Positions 44,978-54,706 of a stretch of DNA of 64,000 nt are shown here, one piece after another. The first letter of the stretch is position 1, and every line of letters begins with the position of its first letter. Below the pieces are notes generated by a model that did no database searches, was not told where the DNA came from, and saw nothing but the letters and a program-made list of their open reading frames with translations. This DNA comes from Kordiimonas sp. SCSIO 12610 (GTDB taxonomy: Bacteria; Pseudomonadota; Alphaproteobacteria; Sphingomonadales; Kordiimonadaceae). Location: contig NZ_CP073747.1 in the NCBI RefSeq assembly GCF_024398015.1, forward strand, positions 1,560,501 to 1,624,500, read 5' to 3'. The position numbers and the translations under genes were made by a program.

Positions 44978-45793
44978 ATGACAGATATAGATGATAGTGA
45001 AATACGGGAAGCCAGTGAACTGGCTTCTCAGATCAAAGCCAATGCACTGCGTGTCAATAGTGCCTCAAAGGGGCGGGCGCAGTTTCTGACGGAAGTCGTC
45101 GAAGGGTCGCGTGAAATTACGGCAAGTGTTGAAGAAATTCAGGAGCGCTCGCAAGCGAACAACAGCGTTCTTCTTAAAACAAGCGACGATGTTCACAAGG
45201 TAACAAGCGAAATGAATGGTATTCTAACGTCGCTTGAACAAAATATGGCGCTTGCCAACAAGATGACTGAGATGCTGGATAAATTCGAAAGCCAGTTTCG
45301 GCGTGTTGAAGAAATTTCTGGCGAGATCACAACAATTTCCAAGCAAACGAATATGTTGGCCTTGAACGCAATGATCGAAGCAAAGCGGGCTGGTAAATAC
45401 GGCGCAGGGTTTACAGTTGTAGCCCAGGAAGTTAAGGAACTGGCTGCAAATACCCAATCCAGTGCGAACGAGATTGATACCATGATGTCAACACTGTTTG
45501 GTGAATTGGGGCCAATCATGGATGACTGTAAAACGTTGAATGCTGATATGTCATCGTGCGCCGAGCATGGCAAGCATAGTATGGCACAAATTGTCGATGT
45601 TGGCAGTGCTGTTGATTCTGCGGTGGAACGTACGCGTGAAACTGGCGAACAGGCTGCGAAACAGGTTACTTCATTTGCCGCAGTCGTTGAACAGTTAAAT
45701 GAATTAAAAAAAGAAACCGAGGCTGCTATTTCCGGATCGGCAAAGAATGCGGAAATTGCAGGTCGAATTGTCGAGTTAATGAGTAAGCAATAA
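44978..45793 (+). CDS. Soluble methyl-accepting chemotaxis-like protein
   Basis: A 271-aa protein of heptad-rich helices without transmembrane segments. The MCP signalling hairpin is recognisable in [21 protein letters not shown] followed by [17 protein letters not shown]; the usual NAAIEAARAGE is [11 protein letters not shown] here, so it is a variant of the CheA/CheW contact tip. Flanking helices contain Ser/Gln/Glu-rich methylation-like patches. No input domain is present, unlike typical MCPs; it may sense cytoplasmic state or be a partner of another receptor. Followed after 13 bases by a NrtS-like gene. Confidence 0.82.
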   Translation: MTDIDDSEIREASELASQIKANALRVNSASKGRAQFLTEVVEGSREITASVEEIQERSQANNSVLLKTSDDVHKVTSEMNGILTSLEQNMALANKMTEMLDKFESQFRRVEEISGEITTISKQTNMLALNAMIEAKRAGKYGAGFTVVAQEVKELAANTQSSANEIDTMMSTLFGELGPIMDDCKTLNADMSSCAEHGKHSMAQIVDVGSAVDSAVERTRETGEQAAKQVTSFAAVVEQLNELKKETEAAISGSAKNAEIAGRIVELMSKQ

Positions 45794-45806
45794 AGGCAAA
45801 GATTCT

Positions 45807-46088
45807 ATGGCTGATGCGAACGGGAGTATGTCGGTCTGTTTTTGGGATGCGGTCAAGGAGCGTTCAACCGTTCGCCGTGCCTTATTGGTTGCTTCTATTG
45901 TTGGCACGCTGTTGTGCCTTATCAATCAATGGGAAGCAATCATAGGCGGTTTCATAGGGGTTAACTGGTTCAAGGTTGTCTTAACCTATATGGTACCGTT
46001 TAGTGTATCCACATACTCTACGGCTGCCAGCAAAGTTGATTTTGCAAAGAAGAATATGCAACCTGTTGAACAGCCATCTGTTGAATAA
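45807..46088 (+). CDS. NrtS-like small membrane protein (nitrate/nitrite transporter family)
   Basis: A 93-aa protein with two hydrophobic helices (about 25-47 and 52-73). The pattern VRRALLVASIVGTLLCLINQ (first helix), then KVVLTYMVPFSVSTYS (second), resembles the NrtS family, where an N-Q after the first helix and a YxVPxxVSxYS in the second are typical. Homologues are annotated as nitrate/nitrite transport subunits, but no other nitrate gene lies nearby, so the function here is unproved. It is 13 bases after the chemoreceptor-like gene, a likely operon. Confidence 0.65.
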   Translation: MADANGSMSVCFWDAVKERSTVRRALLVASIVGTLLCLINQWEAIIGGFIGVNWFKVVLTYMVPFSVSTYSTAASKVDFAKKNMQPVEQPSVE

Positions 46089-46135
46089 ATAAAAAATCAC
46101 CTCATATGCATAATGACACTTAAAGCAGAGGTCTT

Positions 46136-46519
46136 ATGCATAAAATCATTGGTGTGATAATTTCCTTATTTATCCTGTTTATCATTGGGGTTGCTGTTTT
46201 TGATAAGCCCGTTGTCAAGGCTGTTTACCCTGCAACCGTAATCGGCGGTAAGGCACAGCCTGGTAGTCAGGTTTTTGATGGTTCCCCCAGTCAGGTGTCG
46301 GGGCAATCCTATTATCTTGTTGTAGTAATAAAGGCACCAAATGATAATGAGGATAAGGCAGAAGAGATACGACTGGAGAATAGCTATAGCCATGATCTTG
46401 TTGCCAAAATGATTGGCACAGACGTGACAATTGAATATGTTGAAACCGCGTCGGGGCTTGGTTCATTATATCGACTTAGCGACGCCAGCGTGCAAGCGCT
46501 CCTGAAATACCGGACTTAA
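46136..46519 (+). CDS. Small membrane-anchored hypothetical protein
   Basis: A 127-aa protein. An N-terminal hydrophobic segment (residues 4-22) serves as a signal or anchor; the rest is periplasmic, beta-rich and neutral-to-acidic (YYLVVVIKAPNDNEDKAEEIR; TDVTIEYVETASGLGSLYR). A basic site before the helix supports an inside-N orientation. No family is recognised. It follows the NrtS-like gene by 47 bases on the same strand and may be the last gene of that transcript; a probable rpsD promoter follows. Confidence 0.55.
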   Translation: MHKIIGVIISLFILFIIGVAVFDKPVVKAVYPATVIGGKAQPGSQVFDGSPSQVSGQSYYLVVVIKAPNDNEDKAEEIRLENSYSHDLVAKMIGTDVTIEYVETASGLGSLYRLSDASVQALLKYRT

Positions 46520-46564
46520 ACTTCCATTTGTGATGAAAATTATAGTGTTTACGCAGTTTTCCGG

Positions 46565-46591
46565 TTGACTCTATCCCTTATTCCTTATAAC
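46565..46591 (+). promoter_or_regulatory. Possible sigma-70 promoter upstream of rpsD
   Basis: TTGACT at 46565-46570 and TATAAC at 46586-46591, with a 15-base spacer (short of the optimal 17; TAACTA at 46588-46593 would give 17). It lies about 115 bases before the rpsD start, leaving a leader of roughly 100 bases. I saw no clear S4-binding pseudoknot. Confidence 0.4.
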
Positions 46592-46706
46592 TACGCCGCA
46601 CAAATATGAATGGTCAGGGCAATGGTGCTCTGTCCGCACAGGCTAATAACAAGTGTTGGATTAACCCTCACATCGCCTGTGGTGCTAATTTAAAGGAGCA
46701 ATTCGC

Positions 46707-47318
46707 ATGACTAAGCGTATTCAAGCGAAGTACAAAATCGACCGTCGTATGGGCGAAAACATCTGGGGCCGTGCTAAGTCACCAGTAAACTCACGTGATT
46801 ATGGTCCAGGTCAACACGGTCAGCGCCGTAAAGGCAAGCTTTCTGACTTTGGTATCCAGCTTCGTGCCAAGCAAAAACTTAAAGGTTACTATGGTAGCAT
46901 CAGCGAGAAGCAATTCCGCCGCTACTATGATGATGCTGCACGCCGCAAGGGTGATACAGGCGAAAACCTTGTTGGTATCCTTGAGACACGCCTTGACGCA
47001 ATCGTATACCGCGCGAAATTTGTACCAACAGTTTTCGCTGCACGTCAATTCGTGAACCACGGCCACGTTCTTGTAAACGGCCGTCGTTGCAATATTCCTT
47101 CTGCACGTATCCGCCCAGGTGACGTTGTTGAGATCCGTGAAAAATCACGTGGTATCCCAATGGTTATCGAAGCGGGTCAAAGCCCAGAGCGCGAAGTTCC
47201 TGAGTATGTAACTGTAGACGGCGCGAAAGCAACATTTGTTCGCGTACCAACGCTTGACGAAGTTCCATATCCTGTGATTATGGAACCGAACCTCGTGGTC
47301 GAGTTCTACTCTCGTTAA
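46707..47318 (+). CDS. rpsD: 30S ribosomal protein S4
   Basis: The 203-aa primary 16S-binding ribosomal protein. The N-terminus reads [20 protein letters not shown], without the zinc-binding cysteines of the C+ form. The S4 RNA-binding domain (about 92-155) shows [37 protein letters not shown] and [10 protein letters not shown]. It stands alone, outside the alpha operon, as in many Alphaproteobacteria. An AAGGAG ribosome-binding site precedes the ATG. Its last bases are part of a 17-bp repeat copied 394 bases downstream. Confidence 0.97.
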   Translation: MTKRIQAKYKIDRRMGENIWGRAKSPVNSRDYGPGQHGQRRKGKLSDFGIQLRAKQKLKGYYGSISEKQFRRYYDDAARRKGDTGENLVGILETRLDAIVYRAKFVPTVFAARQFVNHGHVLVNGRRCNIPSARIRPGDVVEIREKSRGIPMVIEAGQSPEREVPEYVTVDGAKATFVRVPTLDEVPYPVIMEPNLVVEFYSR

Positions 47319-47324
47319 TTCTAT
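47308..47324 (+). repeat. 17-bp direct repeat, left copy (rpsD 3' end)
   Basis: ACTCTCGTTAATTCTAT covers the last rpsD codons, the TAA and six following bases. An identical copy occurs at 47702-47718. Confidence 0.9.
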
Positions 47325-47362
47325 CACTGTTTATTCAGTTTTGAATTACCCAAATTACGAAG

Positions 47363-47391
47363 CCGTTCAGTATTATGCTGGACGGTTTTTT
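47363..47391 (+). terminator. Intrinsic terminator after rpsD
   Basis: An 8-bp stem with one G-T wobble (CCGTTCAG / CTGGACGG) and a 7-base loop, directly followed by a run of six T. It lies 44 bases past the rpsD stop. Confidence 0.88.
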
Positions 47392-47701
47392 GTATCCAGC
47401 ATAATCAGCACGATGCCATTCAAAATTCACATCCAGCGTGAAGTCATCGTCTTATGAAAAATCACTTATCATGCACACAGTATTTTTTTGGGTGAATACT
47501 CGAAAAATGATTACCTAATTATAGTATCCAGCGTTGTTAGCCATGTTGAAGCATATTGTTGATAATGGTTGATTGAAATACACTTTAAAATGGCATACAT
47601 TATCGTTAGATATTTTTGAGCGAGAACTGGTACAGCGCTGGTGCGGTTTTGCACATTTAAAAAATGTGCGAAATCAGTAGTTCCTATTTTGCATTAATTA
47701 C

Positions 47702-47718
47702 ACTCTCGTTAATTCTAT
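47702..47718 (+). repeat. 17-bp direct repeat, right copy
   Basis: Identical to the rpsD-end copy at 47308-47324, located 20 bases upstream of the small gene that opens the Abi-alpha cassette. Similarity fades out after both copies (TTTATT on each side). Confidence 0.9.
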
Positions 47719-47738
47719 TATTTATTTTAGGGGATTTT

Positions 47739-47969
47739 ATGACTGAGCGAGTTCAAATTTTTCACCATATGGGAAGTAAGCGCGAGACGTTCATTTACAA
47801 AAATGAAGATGGAAGTCTGACACTTAGAACTGAAAATGAGGGTGTACGTGTATTGCGCGATGGAGTTAATCCTCGTGAATGTGAAGTGACGTTAGATACA
47901 TTGCGTGAGCGATTTAAAGGTAGTTCTTTATTGTCAAAAATTGAAGAAGCAGTAATGGCAGCTGATTAG
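47739..47969 (+). CDS. Small companion of the Abi-alpha gene, unknown function
   Basis: A 76-aa protein that begins at the ATG at 47739, with AGGGG 5-6 bases upstream; the longer frame from 47664 is rejected. It starts MTERVQIFHHMGSKRETFIY, followed by beta-like DGSLTLRTENEGVRVLRD and a short C-terminal helix (LRERFKGSSLLSKIEEAVMA). It has no signal or membrane segment. I do not recognise the family. Eleven bases separate its stop from the Abi-alpha gene, so they are probably translated from one message. Given that companion, an immunity, sensor or antitoxin-like role is possible but not shown. Confidence 0.6.
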   Translation: MTERVQIFHHMGSKRETFIYKNEDGSLTLRTENEGVRVLRDGVNPRECEVTLDTLRERFKGSSLLSKIEEAVMAAD

Positions 47970-47980
47970 TAAGGGCTAGT

Positions 47981-48703
47981 ATGACTGACGGTGATTTTGA
48001 AAATGCTGAAATTGTTGAAAGCGCAAAAGCAATACAAGAGGTGGCCAAAACAACAGGAAAAGCCATCGATGGTTTGCAAAGTTCTGGCAGTTTTTTTGGC
48101 AAGATTTTTGGCGGCTTAGTTGAAGACGGGGTTGGAATTGTAGCTGATAAAGTAAAATTTATGCGCTTTGAAAGAGCCGCTGAATTAGCAAGTAAAGCTG
48201 AAAAAATATTAGAGGAAAGAGGTATTGGTGAAGATGATCTAACGAAAGCTGTACCACCTAAAACGGCTATTCCTCTTATTGAAAACGCTACGTTAGAAGA
48301 CGATGATAATTTGCATGATTTATGGGCAAAGTTGTTAGCTAATGCAATGGATCCAAATATGTCGATTGAGGTTAACAGGATACATGTATCGTTGTTGAAG
48401 GAGTTGGAACAAATTGATGTGATGATTTTGAATACTATCTTTAATGATAAAGTTAGAACTGTTGCCAGTGAGAAGTTAGATGATGTTTTGTATGATAAAT
48501 CAAAAATTATAAAAGGTTTTAATTTTTCTCCTGAAGCTGTTGAACTTTCATTGCTTAATCTAATGCGAGTCGGCTGCATTAAGCCAGGTGTTATAGTGAA
48601 TCCTGGTATAGCTATGGGGGGACAGCCTGCCACGGCTTATAAAGGAACTGACATGTTTCATCTATCCCAACTAGGGCTAAACTTGTGTCAAGCTGTTTCC
48701 TGA
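47981..48703 (+). CDS. Abi-alpha (DUF4393) family protein, putative phage defence
   Basis: A 240-aa soluble protein resembling the Abi-alpha family (PF14337, formerly DUF4393). Hallmarks in order: KTTGKAIDGLQSSGSFFGKIFGG (N-terminal Ala/Gly-rich helix and F-x-K-I-x-GG), DKVKFMRFERAAELASKAEKIL, then IPLIENATLEDDDNLHDLWAKLLANAMDP, which is the most conserved block of the family, and HVSLLKELEQIDVMIL. The family was named for abortive-infection association; the mechanism is unknown. Assignment rests on motif resemblance. AT-rich, with a small partner gene 11 bases upstream and no mobile element genes nearby, though a copy of the rpsD 3' end lies just upstream of the pair. Confidence 0.75.
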   Translation: MTDGDFENAEIVESAKAIQEVAKTTGKAIDGLQSSGSFFGKIFGGLVEDGVGIVADKVKFMRFERAAELASKAEKILEERGIGEDDLTKAVPPKTAIPLIENATLEDDDNLHDLWAKLLANAMDPNMSIEVNRIHVSLLKELEQIDVMILNTIFNDKVRTVASEKLDDVLYDKSKIIKGFNFSPEAVELSLLNLMRVGCIKPGVIVNPGIAMGGQPATAYKGTDMFHLSQLGLNLCQAVS

Positions 48704-48783
48704 TGCAAGTGATGTTTTAGAACGGTGGTTATACTAGTTCCTAAACGTGGCATTTAGTCAAGCACCGTATTTAAAGGTTATCT

Positions 48784-49044
48784 ATGACCGTGTATGTTGA
48801 TAATGCGATGATTCCGTTCCGGGGTATGCGGATGAGCCACATGCTCGCGGATACACGCGATGAGCTTTTACATATGGCGACTTTGCTGCAAACGGACCAT
48901 AAGTGGATACAATATAAGGGAACTCACAAAGAGCATTTTGATATCTGCGAACGCCGCCGCTTGCTTGCGCTTGAATATGGCGCGATCGCAATTTCATACA
49001 AGCAGGCAGGGCGAATAGTCTATAGGCGGCGTAAGGGGCTTTAG
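48784..49044 (+). CDS. DUF4031 protein
   Basis: An 86-aa protein with the DUF4031 signature MTVYVDNAMIPFRGMRMSHM, ADTRDELLHMATLLQ and HFDICERRRLLALEYGAIAIS. The family is a small conserved protein of unknown function, sometimes near nucleotide or nucleic-acid enzymes. An AAAGG ribosome-binding site lies 6 bases before the ATG. It is the only recognisable gene between the Abi-alpha cassette and the convergent PEP-CTERM gene. Confidence 0.8.
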   Translation: MTVYVDNAMIPFRGMRMSHMLADTRDELLHMATLLQTDHKWIQYKGTHKEHFDICERRRLLALEYGAIAISYKQAGRIVYRRRKGL

Positions 49045-49099
49045 CGTTAAAAACTAATAAGCCCTAGACACACACTGATCTAAATACAAGCTTGCAGCT

Positions 49100-49765
49100 T
49101 TACTGAGAGGCAAAACGTTGGCGATTACGTCGGCGAAGCTGCAATCCGATTACAGCAAAACCGAAAATTATCATCAACCATGTTGCTGGTTCGGGGATTG
49201 CCGTGACTGTAATCGATGAAATTGAGAAATCGTCATTGTTTTCGGTAAAGCCAGCGCCGATACCAAATACAGAGGCGAGCGGCGACCCCGAAGCAAATGT
49301 GAAACTGCTTGGGCTACCAGACGGGTCGAAATGCCCAATGAAATTGTCATAAACAATGCCGTTACCGTTTGTATCTGCAAAAAAGTCAAACTGATCATTG
49401 CGTTCAACAAAGGTAAATCCAATTCGTTCTATGCGAACAGGGATGTTAAACTCAAAGCGCGCTAGTTCGTTCTGATCCCTGCCATCAATACCAGCAAAGT
49501 CGTTTCCATTACGGTTGAAGCGAATGCCGCGTGATGTATCTTCCAGCGATGCATTATCATTAATAAAACCGGTAAAGGGCGCAATGTCATCGCTCGTATA
49601 AAAGCCAGTAACATTGACGCTGAGCGCATTTGCAAAATAAGTGAGCGATTGGTCGTCATTACGGGTTCCAGATGATGTAAAATCAAATGTTATACTGGCC
49701 TGCAATGATGCAGGGCTTGCAGCCAGTAATATTGCTAATCCGATTGATTTAAAGACATTCAACAT
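49100..49765 (-). CDS. PEPxxWA-type PEP-CTERM exported protein
   Basis: About 221 aa. The ATG at 49765 follows an AAAGGTGATGA ribosome-binding site and opens a signal peptide (LNVFKSIGLAILLAASPASLQA); the longer frame to 49873 lacks this. The mature domain is a beta-sandwich (TFDFTSSG ... GRDQNELARFEFNIPVRIERIGFTFVE in pieces). The C-terminus has PEPATW, a hydrophobic helix and RRRNR, the PEP-CTERM sorting signal read by exosortase (EpsH family), which implies surface or extracellular-matrix export. No exosortase gene is in the window. Confidence 0.82.
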   Translation of the reverse strand: MLNVFKSIGLAILLAASPASLQASITFDFTSSGTRNDDQSLTYFANALSVNVTGFYTSDDIAPFTGFINDNASLEDTSRGIRFNRNGNDFAGIDGRDQNELARFEFNIPVRIERIGFTFVERNDQFDFFADTNGNGIVYDNFIGHFDPSGSPSSFTFASGSPLASVFGIGAGFTENNDDFSISSITVTAIPEPATWLMIIFGFAVIGLQLRRRNRQRFASQ

Positions 49766-50055
49766 TTCATCACCTTTACTAATGAATGTGGCATTGATCG
49801 CTTTAGTACCGCCAATGCTGGCAAAACCAAGATGAACGATAGCTGAAAACCTTAATTTTTTGTTTAACGCCAAAGGAATTTCATGAAATTCTTATGCCTA
49901 ATTTGTAAGCTGTTTCATATTGGTACGGATTGGCTGGATAAAATGCGTTCGTGTATTGAAGAATCAAGAAAATGTAGGGAGCTAGCTAGTAACCAATTGA
50001 TCCGAAATTTGGGATAATAACTGAGCCAACTATCAATATAGCGAATTTTGGTAAT

Positions 50056-50985
50056 TTATTTATCAAGTAGATGTAGCAGTTTTTCTGGGATAATCGCGAT
50101 ATTACCGCGCCCACCGTTGCTGGATCGTGCAGTGAAGATTATCTGCGATCCGCCCATGTGCCAAATGGGGTGGCTCGCGGCAGTACCGGGTTTTGTTAGG
50201 CGTTTTGTTTCGCCGCTTATCAGGTCATGGATATAGATCGCAGCTTCGCCGCTTCTGTTTGAAGCGAAGGCGAGCTTATGACCATCTGGTGATAGACTTG
50301 GTACGAAATCATTGCCGTTGGATTTGATGATGTTTCTTATCTTTTTGGTTCTGATGTCCACGTGATAGATATGATCATTCTCGCCCTTGCTGCCATGGCG
50401 GGAAAAGAAATACAGCCCGCTACCTTCATGGTCAAAGCGTGGCCACATATCACGGTACTGCGTGGTAACAATTGCGGTAATGTCATTTGTCTTCGTATCG
50501 GCAACAAATATATCAAAATCAGGCCTTGGCCCCGCGAGGAAATTAGCGGGCTTGAGAACTGAGAATGCTATTTTTGTCCCGTCCGGTGATATGTCTGGGA
50601 ATAGTTGATCACCGTCCGGCAAACCGTTTGTATATAAGGGCAGGGATACGTCGCCGCTTTCACTATCAATCGTCGCGAGCTTGTAAGAACCATCGACCTG
50701 TTTCACGGATGCCAACAGCTTCTGATTATCAGCATACCATACAGGCGGCGAGTTTACGGCAATACTGCTATTCGGAACATGTTGCCGCATTGTTTTAAAG
50801 TCATAAATTACCAGTTGGAGATCGCGGTCATTATTACCACTTCTCAGGAACGCAAGTTTCGACCCGTCAGGTGATAAGGCGGGCGTTCGTTCCTCAAGCG
50901 GGCTATTGGTGATTAGCGTGTGATCCATTACTCCTTGAAAGGCAGCAACCATAAAAAATGCAAAAATAATCATTAACTTTTTCAT
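50056..50985 (-). CDS. Exported TolB-like beta-propeller (PD40) protein
   Basis: A 309-aa protein with a signal peptide (MKKLMIIFAFFMVAAFQG). It carries repeated WD40-like PD40 blades of the form LSPDGxxLAFxSxR: ALSPDGSKLAFLRSGN, DISPDGTKIAFS, SLSPDGHKLAFASNRSG, plus FDHEGSGLYFFSRHG. This resembles the propeller of TolB and of periplasmic amidohydrolase-linked proteins. TolB proper has an additional N-terminal domain and acts with Pal, so this is not tolB itself. Role unknown. The gene is divergent from the GNAT gene at 51043. Confidence 0.82.
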   Translation of the reverse strand: MKKLMIIFAFFMVAAFQGVMDHTLITNSPLEERTPALSPDGSKLAFLRSGNNDRDLQLVIYDFKTMRQHVPNSSIAVNSPPVWYADNQKLLASVKQVDGSYKLATIDSESGDVSLPLYTNGLPDGDQLFPDISPDGTKIAFSVLKPANFLAGPRPDFDIFVADTKTNDITAIVTTQYRDMWPRFDHEGSGLYFFSRHGSKGENDHIYHVDIRTKKIRNIIKSNGNDFVPSLSPDGHKLAFASNRSGEAAIYIHDLISGETKRLTKPGTAASHPIWHMGGSQIIFTARSSNGGRGNIAIIPEKLLHLLDK

Positions 50986-51042
50986 ACAACCAGCCTATCA
51001 AAGGAATATAGATTTCACCACTTATCTATGGTTTAGGAAACA

Positions 51043-51558
51043 ATGGCTGAAACTGAAAACCACGATCCTGTTATTCGTGCCTTAACTGGTGATGATACCG
51101 AGGCCCTGATCGCCCTGATTGGTGGCTGTTATAGTGAATATGAAGGTGTGTTCCTTGACCTTGATGATCTGGACAGCGATCTGAAATCCTACGCGGGTTA
51201 CATCAAGGATAAGGGCGGTGAAGCCTTTGCCTTAGTTGATAAAAATACGCTTATTGGATGCGTTGCCTATGCCCCCCTTGAGGAGGGAAGCTATGAACTA
51301 AAGCGCATGTATCTTAATAAAGATCATCGAGGCAATGGTGAAGGCGGTAGGGGTAATGCCCTAATGCTTCTTCATCATGTGCTGGGTATTATGCGGGATA
51401 AAAAGGCTGATGCATTACACGCTTGGTCTGATGATCGCTTTACTCGTGCCCATCGGTTTTATGAACGCGAGGGGTTTGATCTTGTCGATGGAGATACGCG
51501 ATTTTTACATGATATTTCAAATAGTACAGAAATTCACTTCGTAAAATACTTTAAGTAA
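51043..51558 (+). CDS. GNAT family N-acetyltransferase
   Basis: A 171-aa Acetyltransf_1-type protein: ALTGDDTEALIALIGGCYSEY at the N-terminus, KRMYLNKDHRGNGEGGRGNAL as the acetyl-CoA binding loop (R-x-x-G-x-G with Asn-Gly-Glu-Gly-Gly), and THAHRFYEREGFDLVDGD-like C-terminal sequence (ARAHRFYEREGF region). Substrate unknown. It is followed by the TPP riboswitch of thiC. Confidence 0.82.
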   Translation: MAETENHDPVIRALTGDDTEALIALIGGCYSEYEGVFLDLDDLDSDLKSYAGYIKDKGGEAFALVDKNTLIGCVAYAPLEEGSYELKRMYLNKDHRGNGEGGRGNALMLLHHVLGIMRDKKADALHAWSDDRFTRAHRFYEREGFDLVDGDTRFLHDISNSTEIHFVKYFK

Positions 51559-51654
51559 CAATCTCTTGTTAAGAATCGTTCGCACATTTGCTCCCTTGCC
51601 AGTGATCGCGCATCGGAGTACACCATTATAAGCGTTGGAAACAGCGCCTTTCAT

Positions 51655-53641
<1,987 letters not shown>

Positions 53642-53669
53642 AGTATTATTCTACTGTCATAAAAATATA

Positions 53670-53699
53670 TGTCATACCGGGACTTGATCCCGGTATCCA
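53670..53699. repeat. REP-like repeat, copy C, left hairpin
   Basis: TGTCAT then a perfect 9-bp stem (ATACCGGGA / TCCCGGTAT) with loop CTTGA, followed by CCA. It lies 20 bases before the GIY-YIG start codon and shares loop and flanks with copies A and B. Confidence 0.9.
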
Positions 53700-53719
53700 T
53701 TCTTCGTCATACTCGGTCT

Positions 53720-54007
53720 ATGGCCTATTACGTTTATATTCTTGCCAGTAAAAAACATGGTACGCTTTACACCGGCGTTACCAACAATCTTTCTCGTCGT
53801 GTTTGGGAGCATAAGCAAGGTATTGGCTCAGATTTTACTAAGAAATACTCAGTACACCGTCTTGTCCACATTGAAGCTATTGATGATGTAAAGCTCGCTA
53901 TTCAGCGCGAGAAAACACTCAAGGAATGGAAACGGGATTGGAAGATTGCATTGATCGAAAAAGATAACCCTGATTGGAATGATCTTTATAGCAGGTTAAA
54001 TGCCTGA
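53720..54007 (+). CDS. Single-domain GIY-YIG nuclease (YhbQ/UPF0213-like) inside a palindromic repeat
   Basis: A 95-aa protein comprising only a GIY-YIG catalytic domain: YYVYILASKKHGTLYTGVTN is the GIY-YIG core (YVY and YTG), RRVWEHKQGIGS carries the conserved Arg and His, and IQREKTLKEWKRDWKIALIEK has the Glu metal ligand and the final basic helix. These small nucleases are usually annotated as UPF0213/YhbQ; their roles are unknown. A longer frame reads back through the hairpin at 53670 and gives a repeat-encoded leader, which is rejected. The gene lies exactly between two inverted hairpins of the repeat (53670-53699 and 54013-54042), in a spot where other copies hold only a short spacer. 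Confidence 0.85.
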   Translation: MAYYVYILASKKHGTLYTGVTNNLSRRVWEHKQGIGSDFTKKYSVHRLVHIEAIDDVKLAIQREKTLKEWKRDWKIALIEKDNPDWNDLYSRLNA

Positions 54008-54012
54008 GTGCA

Positions 54013-54042
54013 TGGACCCCGTGATCAAGTCACGGGGTGACA
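54013..54042. repeat. REP-like repeat, copy C, right hairpin
   Basis: TGG, then a perfect 9-bp stem (ACCCCGTGA / TCACGGGGT) with loop TCAAG (the complement of CTTGA), then GACA. It begins five bases after the GIY-YIG stop and is the inverted partner of the left hairpin. Confidence 0.9.
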
Positions 54043-54101
54043 GGTTTATTCGATGTTGGTATTAAGGAATACTAGAGAAATAATCAGAGGTTGGGGGATA
54101 T

Positions 54102-54656
54102 ATGAATAATTTAGATACACTTTTACAAATGGAAATTTCAGGCCGTGAAAAACTATTGTGGTCAGGGCGACCAAAACAGGGTTTGAAGTTCTCTGCGATC
54201 GATTGGTTTTTGATACCTTTTTCAATATTATGGCTGTTAGCCCCTATCGGTATGTTGATTGCGGGTGAAGAAAATGTTCAAAATAACTCTGGGCTACCAT
54301 TTTTGGTAATTCCACTAATATTTTTATGTATTGGTGGTTATGTCTTATTTGGGCGATTTATTCATGATGCATTTCGCAGAAAAAAGACAATATATGGCCT
54401 AACTGATAAACGGGTAATTTTTATTAGCAAAAGCGGTATTAAATCTGTCCCGATTAATGAAGCAGTAGAAATTCACTTTAAAGAAAATCGCAAGAGCAGA
54501 TCGACTATTCAGTTTGGAGCATCGCCATCTTTATTCTCTTCCAGTGGAAATCACCCTTTTAATCTTTTGGGTGGTGCACCAATAGTGCCTACTTTTGAGC
54601 AAATCGAAAATGGCACTGAAGTGTATAAAATGATTAAAAAACAAATGTCATTATAA
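54102..54656 (+). CDS. Membrane protein with bacterial PH-like domain
   Basis: A 184-aa protein. After a short N-terminus with GREKLLWSGRPKQG, two hydrophobic helices lie at about 35-52 and 66-85. A bPH-like domain follows (YGLTDKRVIFISKSGIKSVPINEAVEIHF: the typical TDxRVI strand and I/V-pattern). The N-terminal E-x-LLWxGxP motif is typical of PH-domain membrane proteins of the DUF304/bPH2-type. Function unknown. Low GC. Convergent with the small membrane gene at 54750, with a hairpin between them. Confidence 0.75.
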   Translation: MNNLDTLLQMEISGREKLLWSGRPKQGLKFSAIDWFLIPFSILWLLAPIGMLIAGEENVQNNSGLPFLVIPLIFLCIGGYVLFGRFIHDAFRRKKTIYGLTDKRVIFISKSGIKSVPINEAVEIHFKENRKSRSTIQFGASPSLFSSSGNHPFNLLGGAPIVPTFEQIENGTEVYKMIKKQMSL

Positions 54657-54706
54657 ACAGTTTTTTTAAATGAGCGGAATTATTGGCGGGAAGTCAGTGC
54701 AATAAA

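Larger units (their letters stand above)
47319..47738. other. Intergenic region after rpsD (AT-rich)
   Basis: 420 bases without a convincing gene. It contains the rpsD terminator (47363-47391), a perfect 8-bp hairpin (GCACATTT, AA, AAATGTGC) at 47651-47668, preceded by a GTGC-loop-GCAC overlap, and the second copy of the 17-bp rpsD-end repeat (47702-47718). A frame beginning at 47664 runs in frame into the next gene but its first 25 codons have no ribosome-binding site. Composition drops in GC relative to rpsD and continues low through 48700. Confidence 0.7.

Noticed and set aside
47325-47701. Complete small mobile element between the two 17-bp repeats
   Set aside because: No gene, terminal inverted repeats or transposase seen in the 377 bases; the repeats may be a remnant or partial duplication.
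47914-48633. 239-codon - strand frame opposite the Abi-alpha gene
   Set aside because: Ser/Leu-rich complement of an acidic helical protein, with no supported start; the + strand reading has a family match.
53669-53719. N-terminal extension of the GIY-YIG protein reading through the left hairpin
   Set aside because: The extra residues are encoded by the repeat itself; the ATG at 53720 opens the GIY-YIG strand directly.
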